46,964 bases of DNA, taken from positions 1 through 46,964 of the forward strand of contig CALURJ010000015.1 in assembly GCA_944323145.1 (NCBI GenBank), in the 5' to 3' direction. Below the pieces are notes generated by a model that was given only the letters and a program-made list of their open reading frames with translations, had not been told where the DNA came from and did not search any database. Positions 41,787 through 46,964 of this stretch are shown here, piece by piece; position 1 is the stretch's first letter, and each line of letters starts with the position of its first letter. A program made the translations under genes and the position numbers. This DNA is from Candidatus Gastranaerophilales bacterium. Its GTDB lineage: Bacteria > Cyanobacteriota > Vampirovibrionia > Gastranaerophilales > Gastranaerophilaceae.

Positions 41787-42743
41787 TTAAAACATCTGGA
41801 TTATTAATCCTGAAACAATGCTTATTGATAAAAGGATACCGATAATTTTCATTGTATCTTTGATATTTGCATTGTGTCTGAACAAAATCAGAATTCCAAG
41901 TCCGGCATTTGATAAGAGTCCCGCCATGACGGCACCGAAACTTATTGACCCTTTTATTAAAAGCATTGTTAGCGCAATAGATACGGCACAATTTGGAATT
42001 AAACCTATAAACGCCGTCATAACCGGTTCAAGTATTTTTATTTTTCCGAAAATTGCGTGAAGTGTTGAATGTCCTGCATATAAAGCAATTACAAAATTAA
42101 GTAAAATCGTAATAATCAGAATAAATACAAAAATATTCAATGTGTGTTTGACAGGATGAATTATTAATTCTCTTTTTCTTCTGTGTGAAACACTGTGCTT
42201 GCAGCAGCCTTCATGTTCTTCTTTATCAATTCCGTTGTCTGTTTCTTCCGCAATGGGAATGTACTTATTATCTTTAAGTATAAAGTCAATTAAATATCCC
42301 GCGCAAATCCCGATGACAAGCTTAATTCCTATTATCGGCAGTACAAAGTGTGTCTGTTCAGGCGCGGCCAGAAGTATTGGAATAGCTTCATCAGATGTTG
42401 CCAAATAAATTGCTATAAGTGTACCTTTTGTTATAAATTTCCTTATATAAAGAGTACTGGCAATAACGGAAAATCCGCACTGTGGGATAATCGCGGCAAG
42501 ACTCCCTATTATAGGTGATGCCTTTTCTGTATTTTTCATAAAATTATTGATTTTTTCAGAATAAAAATATTCAATAAATTCTATAAATAAAAATACTATG
42601 AATAATAAAGGCAGGACGTGAAAACTGTCTATAATTGCATCGCAAAGCCAGTCGGGCATCCCAAAGTTTTCTACAAATGTATCAAAGCCCGAAAACATAT
42701 TTTCATTAATTGAGTTTATTTTGTTTAGAATATCTATCAGCAT
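41787..42743 (-). CDS. Putative heavy-metal exporter (ArsP_2-like, about 10 membrane helices)
   Basis: 318 residues, with a long hydrophobic profile of about nine to ten helices. Conserved-looking motifs lie in the pore region: GSLAAIIPQCGFSVIASTLY and the mirrored FIGLIPNCAVSIALTMLL, each with a P-x-C pair that could bind metal. The central cytoplasmic loop is His/Cys-rich (EEHEGCCKHSVSHRRKR), as in metal carriers. The family is described as a putative metal exporter; the substrate is unknown. It is 26 bases after the TolC-like gene. TATTAT lies six bases before the ATG, so it may also have its own leaderless promoter. Confidence 0.82.
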   Translation of the reverse strand: MLIDILNKINSINENMFSGFDTFVENFGMPDWLCDAIIDSFHVLPLLFIVFLFIEFIEYFYSEKINNFMKNTEKASPIIGSLAAIIPQCGFSVIASTLYIRKFITKGTLIAIYLATSDEAIPILLAAPEQTHFVLPIIGIKLVIGICAGYLIDFILKDNKYIPIAEETDNGIDKEEHEGCCKHSVSHRRKRELIIHPVKHTLNIFVFILIITILLNFVIALYAGHSTLHAIFGKIKILEPVMTAFIGLIPNCAVSIALTMLLIKGSISFGAVMAGLLSNAGLGILILFRHNANIKDTMKIIGILLSISIVSGLIIQMF

Positions 42744-42749
42744 AATTTT

Positions 42750-42755
42750 ATAATA
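42750..42755 (-). promoter_or_regulatory. -10 of a possible leaderless promoter for the metal permease
   Basis: TATTAT on the minus strand, six bases (AAAATT), then ATG; no SD. It lies between the TolC-like stop codon and the permease start. Confidence 0.45.
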
Positions 42756-42769
42756 ATATAAACAAGCCG

Positions 42770-44263
42770 CTAGAGAGCTTGATCCTTTCGTATTTTTTTC
42801 TGTTTGTGTTTAGTTTCTTTTTCATCACATCCAAGAACTCTGTTTAAATGTTGAATAAGTTCATCTGAATGGTATTGAATAGCATGCTCGGATCTGTGGT
42901 GAATATCGACTAAATGGTAATGCATAGCCATTTCTACCTGTATAAGTGCAATATTGTAATTATACAAAGAATTTATATATTCCGAAAGTGCCTGTATATA
43001 CTCTTTTCTGGCATTTTGTAGTGCTACGTAATTAAGCTGGTTTGATTTGTATTGTGTTTCCACAAGTTTTAAATTTTCAAGCGACTGTTCTGTTTCTATT
43101 CTGGCTGTGGGGATTTGATTTTGGGCTTTTTCAACATTGTTTAAAGCTTTTTTTACTTCAAAATATAAATCTTTTTTGAAAAGTAAAATTTCATTGTCCG
43201 CAAGATTAACCTGTGCATCAGCCCCTTTAATGTTGTGTTTTAACTCCATTAAATTTACCGTTGAATTCAGATTAACACCGACATGAAAACTGTTGTTGTT
43301 TGTCTGGTTTGTATGGTTCAGACCGTATCCCGCATTTGCCGTAAGGTCCGGTAAATATGTTTTTTTTATATAAATCAAGGATTGCTCCATTGCCTTTTTG
43401 GTTGATATCAGTACGTTCAAATCGGGACTGTTATCATAAGCAATCTGTACCGCTCTATCCACCGGGAATGTAAATGTCTCAGGCATGAAGGCGGAAGATG
43501 TGTTTTGTTTTTCTCCGTAGGCAAAATCATTGTTATAGGCGAATGTATATGTATCTTTAATGTCATAATCAGGCTGGTTATCAAGATACATGGAATTGTT
43601 TAAATCAACTTTAGCATTTTTATAATTGTTTTGGGCTTCTATAAGTTTAACTTTAGCATTGCTTAAATTTAATTCTGCTGTTGTAAGGTCTGTTTTGTTC
43701 TTGTTTTTTGCAAGTTTGACGAAATTTTCATTGATTTTAACATTATTTTCTGCAACCTCAAGCATTGCTTTAGATTTTAAAAGGTTATAATATTTTTCTT
43801 TAACATCAAAAAGAGTTGAACAAAGGCTGTCCATAAATTCATATTCTGCACCTATTTTATAAAATTCTTCCATTTTTATGTAGGCAGTTGTTTTCCCGAA
43901 ATCCCAAATGAGTTTGTTAACGGTTACCCCGATTGTCGGGAGTTCTCTGTAATGTGAATTGTAATAGGTATTATCGGAATTGTTTTCATTATAAAAACCT
44001 GCTCCGGCATTTATGACCGGAAAATATTGTGATTTAGCTATTCCTACATTGCTTTTTGCAATATCAAGGTTATATTTTTGACGCCTTATTTTCGGGCTGT
44101 TTTGAAATGCAGCGGCAACACAATCTCCTATAGAAAGAGTCATGCCGTCTTTAACATCTATAGGTCTGAATAGTTCCTCTTCATCTTCAATAGCCATAGC
44201 CTCCCCCGCCATAAAAAATATAAAACATACGAGCAGAAGGCTCAATATTTTTCTAATTCTCAT
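42770..44263 (-). CDS. TolC-family outer membrane efflux protein
   Basis: 497 residues. Signal peptide (ILSLLLVCFIFFMAGEAMA), then two repeats of the TolC layout: MTLSIGDCVAAAFQNSPKI and later FPVDRAVQIAYDNSPDLNVL, each followed by long amphipathic coiled-coil helices (TTAELNLSNAKVKLIEAQNN; ALNNVEKAQNQIPTARIETE). It forms the outer-membrane channel of efflux pumps or type I secretion. The C-terminal 60 residues are His-rich (MHYHLVDIHHRSEHAIQYH), unusual and suggestive of metal. The putative metal exporter follows at 26 bases. No periplasmic adaptor is present. The start has no SD; TATAAT ends six bases before it. Confidence 0.92.
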   Translation of the reverse strand: MRIRKILSLLLVCFIFFMAGEAMAIEDEEELFRPIDVKDGMTLSIGDCVAAAFQNSPKIRRQKYNLDIAKSNVGIAKSQYFPVINAGAGFYNENNSDNTYYNSHYRELPTIGVTVNKLIWDFGKTTAYIKMEEFYKIGAEYEFMDSLCSTLFDVKEKYYNLLKSKAMLEVAENNVKINENFVKLAKNKNKTDLTTAELNLSNAKVKLIEAQNNYKNAKVDLNNSMYLDNQPDYDIKDTYTFAYNNDFAYGEKQNTSSAFMPETFTFPVDRAVQIAYDNSPDLNVLISTKKAMEQSLIYIKKTYLPDLTANAGYGLNHTNQTNNNSFHVGVNLNSTVNLMELKHNIKGADAQVNLADNEILLFKKDLYFEVKKALNNVEKAQNQIPTARIETEQSLENLKLVETQYKSNQLNYVALQNARKEYIQALSEYINSLYNYNIALIQVEMAMHYHLVDIHHRSEHAIQYHSDELIQHLNRVLGCDEKETKHKQKKIRKDQAL

Positions 44264-44269
44264 ATCTTA

Positions 44270-44275
44270 ATTATA
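44270..44275 (-). promoter_or_regulatory. -10 of a likely leaderless promoter for the TolC-like gene
   Basis: TATAAT on the minus strand, six bases (TAAGAT), then ATG. No SD is visible. Confidence 0.6.
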
Positions 44276-44330
44276 CAACATGTGTCAAGTCAAAGTAGCA
44301 AAAATTAATGTTTATGAGTTTTAAAAAGGT

Positions 44331-44945
44331 ATGCAAGTAAGTAATAATAATAAATATACCCCGAATTTTAAGGCTCTTCCCGTAGCGAAAATCGCTTCGC
44401 CGCAAGATAAAATTACTCTTTTAATTTTGGATAAAAATTCTGATAAAGAGATTATAAACAACTTAATACACTGTTTCTCTGATGGTGATATTTCTGAAAG
44501 ATTTCCAAACTCTCTTCAAGCAGCAATAAGAATATTTATGAAAAATGCTTTTGAGTCTATAGACAAAATTGGAATTAAAGGTGTAATTTCTATCAATAAC
44601 GGTGTACCTAGCGGAATTGTTACATACGGTTTTGATGATTCTAAAAATGAAGTTTTTATTGATTATTTGGCTTCATGGATTCCGGTAAGTTTGAAAAAAG
44701 TAAAAAACAACGGAACAATGCTTGTAAGGCATGTGTATCAGGAGGCTTTAAATAACAGAGTTAATAAAGTTGCGGTAAAACCGGGGTTTAAATCTCTTCC
44801 TTTTTATAAAAAACTTGGATTTAAAACTGAAAACAGCGAAACATTTATAGACGGCGGTAATATAAAAAAGCAAATTAATAAGCTGAAAAGTAAATTTAGT
44901 TATGAAATACTTGACGGTAGTCAAATTGTAAATATTATAATTTAA
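44331..44945 (+). CDS. GNAT-like protein, 204 aa
   Basis: The C-terminal half reads like an acetyltransferase fold: NNGTMLVRHVYQEALNNRVN and KVAVKPGFKSLPFYKKLGFK, the usual end of the acetyl-CoA site (FYKKLGF). The N-terminus (NNNKYTPNFKALPVAKIAS) is short and loosely ordered. The middle holds helices (NLIHCFSDGDISERF) and ISINNGVPSGIVTYGF strands. The AAAGG lies only one base from the ATG, so the exact start is uncertain. The substrate is unknown. Convergent with the next acetyltransferase gene. Confidence 0.72.
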   Translation: MQVSNNNKYTPNFKALPVAKIASPQDKITLLILDKNSDKEIINNLIHCFSDGDISERFPNSLQAAIRIFMKNAFESIDKIGIKGVISINNGVPSGIVTYGFDDSKNEVFIDYLASWIPVSLKKVKNNGTMLVRHVYQEALNNRVNKVAVKPGFKSLPFYKKLGFKTENSETFIDGGNIKKQINKLKSKFSYEILDGSQIVNIII

Positions 44946-45020
44946 ATTAATTTATTCTTTAGCTTATTTGTAATTTTATCAATCTTATTATTATAAATTT
45001 TTGTATAAATTGTTATTGCA

Positions 45021-45509
45021 TTATATTCCAAATGTTTTATCATATTGAATAATTCCATTTAATTCATTAGAACATTCATTCAGTTTTATTGCCATAAAAT
45101 TTTCATCCGAAACTTTAAAAGGAGCTTTAATCCCAAATCTGCTGGCCGGCATATACCCTGATTTGTTGTAATATTTTGGATTCCACAAAACAACAGAATA
45201 ATTATATCCTAACTTTTTAGCAATATAATGTCCTTTTTTTATTAATGCTAATCCTATGCCATTTTTTTGATACTTTGGAAGTACAGATAAAGGAGCAAGA
45301 GCAAGAACTTCTTCTTGTCCCACAAAGTTTTTGGTAAAAAGAATATGACCTGCAATTTTATTATCGACAACTGCAACAAGTGATAATTCAGGAACAAAAG
45401 AGTTACTTTTTCTTAAAGCATTAACTAAATCCTGTTCGTTTCCGTCACAGTGTTCGGCACTTGCAAATGCCTGTTTAATAAGTTCGAAAACTTCATTGTA
45501 AAAGAACAC
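45021..45509 (-). CDS. GNAT acetyltransferase (YhbS-like), N-terminus possibly frameshifted
   Basis: Domain motifs: VFELIKQAFASAEHCDGNEQ, LSLVAVVDNKIAGHILFT, the acetyl-CoA loop LSVLPKYQKNGIGLALIKKG (Q/R-x-x-G-x-G/A type) and YNKSGYMPASRFGI, as in the YhbS group. The only in-frame start near the expected place is GTG at 45507-45509, giving a short N-terminus, with TAA 12 bases upstream. In the other frame, a preceding stretch reads FEIIKPGVLL before a stop, which resembles the missing first strand; deleting one T from the CTTTTA run would join it. The protein may be truncated or the sequence may hold an indel. Confidence 0.75.
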   Translation of the reverse strand: MFFYNEVFELIKQAFASAEHCDGNEQDLVNALRKSNSFVPELSLVAVVDNKIAGHILFTKNFVGQEEVLALAPLSVLPKYQKNGIGLALIKKGHYIAKKLGYNYSVVLWNPKYYNKSGYMPASRFGIKAPFKVSDENFMAIKLNECSNELNGIIQYDKTFGI

Positions 45510-45623
45510 CTGGTTTGATTATTTCGAACAAAATTTAGTTAATTTTTTGTAATAATAGAGCAATTTTAGTAAAAAAAAATACTTAATATAAAAAGAAGTA
45601 AAGTTGGAAATAGGAGTTTTTGA

Positions 45624-46661
45624 ATGGCTGGTATAAATTTTGAACAATTATATATGCGCGCAATTAACAAATATTGTTATTCTGCGTCAGTATCAGATTG
45701 TTCATTAAAAGCATTAAAAAAGAATTCTCATTTGCTTAAACATGATATTGTTGAAATTGGTAATGCTAAAAAAACTTTAAAATCTGTCCCTGAAATTATT
45801 AAGAAAAAACCATCAGAGTATTCGGATGAAGAGCTTGAACAATATGTGGATGATTTTATTCAAAACATTGACAAAAAAACTTTGAAAGAAATTAAAGAAT
45901 ATACAAGCGAATATCATACAAGAAAGATACAGCCTATACACAATGCTATTATTGAAAAAAAGCGATATATGTTAGAGCACGAATGTAATTCTGACTTATA
46001 TGATGAAATAAACCATTTGGAGGAAAAGTATGAAATTTCTCGTCAAAAATGGCTGGTATTATATAATACTCAAAAAGACAAAGAATATAAGCATGCTTAT
46101 AATATCTACAATTACTTATCTGATGGTCAAAAAAATCTTAATGTACGAGAAATTCCAAGTCCTAGAGCTTATTTAGATAAAGAAGAATATAGCATTTTAA
46201 ATACATATTTTGATCAGTATCCGTATAACATGGCATTGCGTGTGGATAAGCTTAATGATGTATATAAAAAAGACATAGAAATTTTGGATAGAGCTTTTGA
46301 AAAAGCTCCTGCTTTGAAAGAAGATGCTGTAGTTTATAGGGCCTTAAGTGATTATAAAGGTAACAATGAAGATTGGAAGTTTATAAATGATTTTATGAAT
46401 AGTATAAAAGAGGGAAATATTGTAAAAGACAAAGCATATATGAGTACTGCAATTCAACCGACAAGCGACATTTTTCGGCAATTTGCTTCCCCTGGAATAA
46501 ATGGTGATGGTGCACTTTTACGAATAAAACTTCCGAAAGGGACGAAGGCTTTAATAGAATGTGATGAGTGTCTTTTGCCAAGAAATTCCAAATTAAAGAT
46601 TAATAAAGTGCAATTTATTGATGATGTAAAAATTGTAGATGCTGAATATATTTTGCCGTAA
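45624..46661 (+). CDS. Putative ADP-ribosyltransferase (ART-fold toxin/effector-like), 345 aa
   Basis: The C-terminal 160 residues have the order of motifs of R-S-E ADP-ribosyltransferases: EYSILNTYFDQYPYNMALR, then the NAD-binding Arg239 in EDAVVYRALSDYKG, the STS-type motif DKAYMSTAIQPT (S274-T275), SPGINGDGALLRIKLPKGT and the ARTT/catalytic region ALIECDECLLPRNSKLKI with E315 before LLPR. The residue two before E315 is Cys313, where E or Q is expected; E312 is one residue further. The N-terminal half is helical and coiled-coil-like (KKTLKEIKEYTSEYHTRKI; EINHLEEKYEISRQKWLVL). No signal peptide. No immunity gene or secretion gene is seen beside it. A toxin or effector role is inference. Confidence 0.78.
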   Translation: MAGINFEQLYMRAINKYCYSASVSDCSLKALKKNSHLLKHDIVEIGNAKKTLKSVPEIIKKKPSEYSDEELEQYVDDFIQNIDKKTLKEIKEYTSEYHTRKIQPIHNAIIEKKRYMLEHECNSDLYDEINHLEEKYEISRQKWLVLYNTQKDKEYKHAYNIYNYLSDGQKNLNVREIPSPRAYLDKEEYSILNTYFDQYPYNMALRVDKLNDVYKKDIEILDRAFEKAPALKEDAVVYRALSDYKGNNEDWKFINDFMNSIKEGNIVKDKAYMSTAIQPTSDIFRQFASPGINGDGALLRIKLPKGTKALIECDECLLPRNSKLKINKVQFIDDVKIVDAEYILP

Positions 46662-46956
46662 TTATAAAAAAAACAAACATCCATAGTACAGAGGTTGGTC
46701 TTTCAGCCCAACAAGGATTAATAGGACATTAATTGGACTCGAAATTTTCTTTGATTTTGAAAGTTTTCAATTTGATTTAAAAATATTCTTTGTAATTTTA
46801 TGTCCTAATAAAGTCCGATTTAAGCCAGTTTAAGAAAACAATATCATACAGCTTCCGACGGCTGATATTTAGTGTTGTTGGGCTTTCTGAATTGTACCCC
46901 TAAAAACGTAATCAATCAGTAGGCAAGTTTTCGAATATAATAAAAAAGGAGGAACA
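46662..46956. other. Non-coding stretch with a long-range inverted repeat
   Basis: No credible ORF. TTAATAGGACAT (46718-46729) pairs with ATGTCCTAATAA (46800-46811), one mismatch, around an A/T-rich loop. GTTGG/CCCAAC forms a small hairpin at about 46694-46712, and GTTGGGC recurs near 46877. TATAAT at 46936-46941 is the likely promoter of the next gene. Confidence 0.5.
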
Positions 46957-46964
46957 ATGAGAAA
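46957..46964 (+). CDS. Start of a gene cut by the window end
   Basis: AGGAGG at about 46948-46953 followed by ATG at 46957-46959 and AGA. Only the first codons are present, so nothing can be said of the product. Confidence 0.6.

Overview
The window looks like the chromosome of a non-photosynthetic cyanobacterial relative (Melainabacteria / Gastranaerophilales type). By eye it is AT-rich and gene-dense. It has five prepilin-like proteins sharing the N-terminal signature FTLAEVLITLGIIGVVAA, a pilT ATPase, a double-membrane envelope (a giant AsmA/TamB-like protein and a TolC-family protein), rubrerythrin (anaerobe-type stress defence), and a Cam-type gamma carbonic anhydrase. The taxonomic call is inference from these signatures; no search was run.

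Layout. 1-11.5 kb: 3' part of metK, a gamma carbonic anhydrase, an envelope pair (YibE/F and AsmA-like), a 64-bp tandem repeat, rubrerythrin, a sugar-type ABC ATPase and a PAS histidine kinase whose catalytic boxes are degenerate. 11.5-18.3 kb: aroQ, a probable small RNA with an orphan terminator, prepilin-like genes and bioF-bioG-bioC. One prepilin gene is preceded by a 10-base poly-C tract and a REPIN-like repeat. 18.3-26 kb: housekeeping genes (lysS, pilT, recF, maf), a SEC-C protein and a TPR membrane protein. 26.1-26.6 kb: two tRNA-Pro genes, each preceded by a tRNA-like fragment that carries the same covarying hairpin insertion. 26.6-32.2 kb: DJ-1/PfpI protein, glutamate/dicarboxylate symporter, queF, yraN and a U32-family protein. 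32.2-35.1 kb: a repeat-rich accessory zone with twin prepilin paralogs, a small XRE regulator and many palindromic REP units. 35.1-40.8 kb: malQ, a TPR/NHL secreted protein, an orphan sugar ABC permease, a TrhP-like U32 protein and a YqeG-like HAD phosphatase. 40.8-47 kb: a membrane protein with an HExxH motif, a putative heavy-metal permease next to a TolC-like protein, two GNAT-type proteins and a putative ADP-ribosyltransferase.

How the genes fit together. Prepilins plus PilT point to type IV pilus or pseudopilus activity. BioF/G/C are the early pimelate-arm biotin steps. MalQ with the MalK-like ATPase and MalG-like permease points to glucan or maltodextrin use. QueF and TrhP concern tRNA modification. 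TolC plus the permease suggest metal efflux.

Most unusual: (1) the poly-C tract that puts a strong ribosome-binding site and start out of frame with a prepilin by one base, with the intervening frame otherwise open; (2) the REPIN-like palindromic repeats; (3) the paired tRNA-like fragments; (4) many start codons lying 6-8 bases after a -10 hexamer with no Shine-Dalgarno sequence, suggesting leaderless mRNAs; (5) the ADP-ribosyltransferase-like protein. Coordinates were counted by hand; family calls rest on motif recognition.
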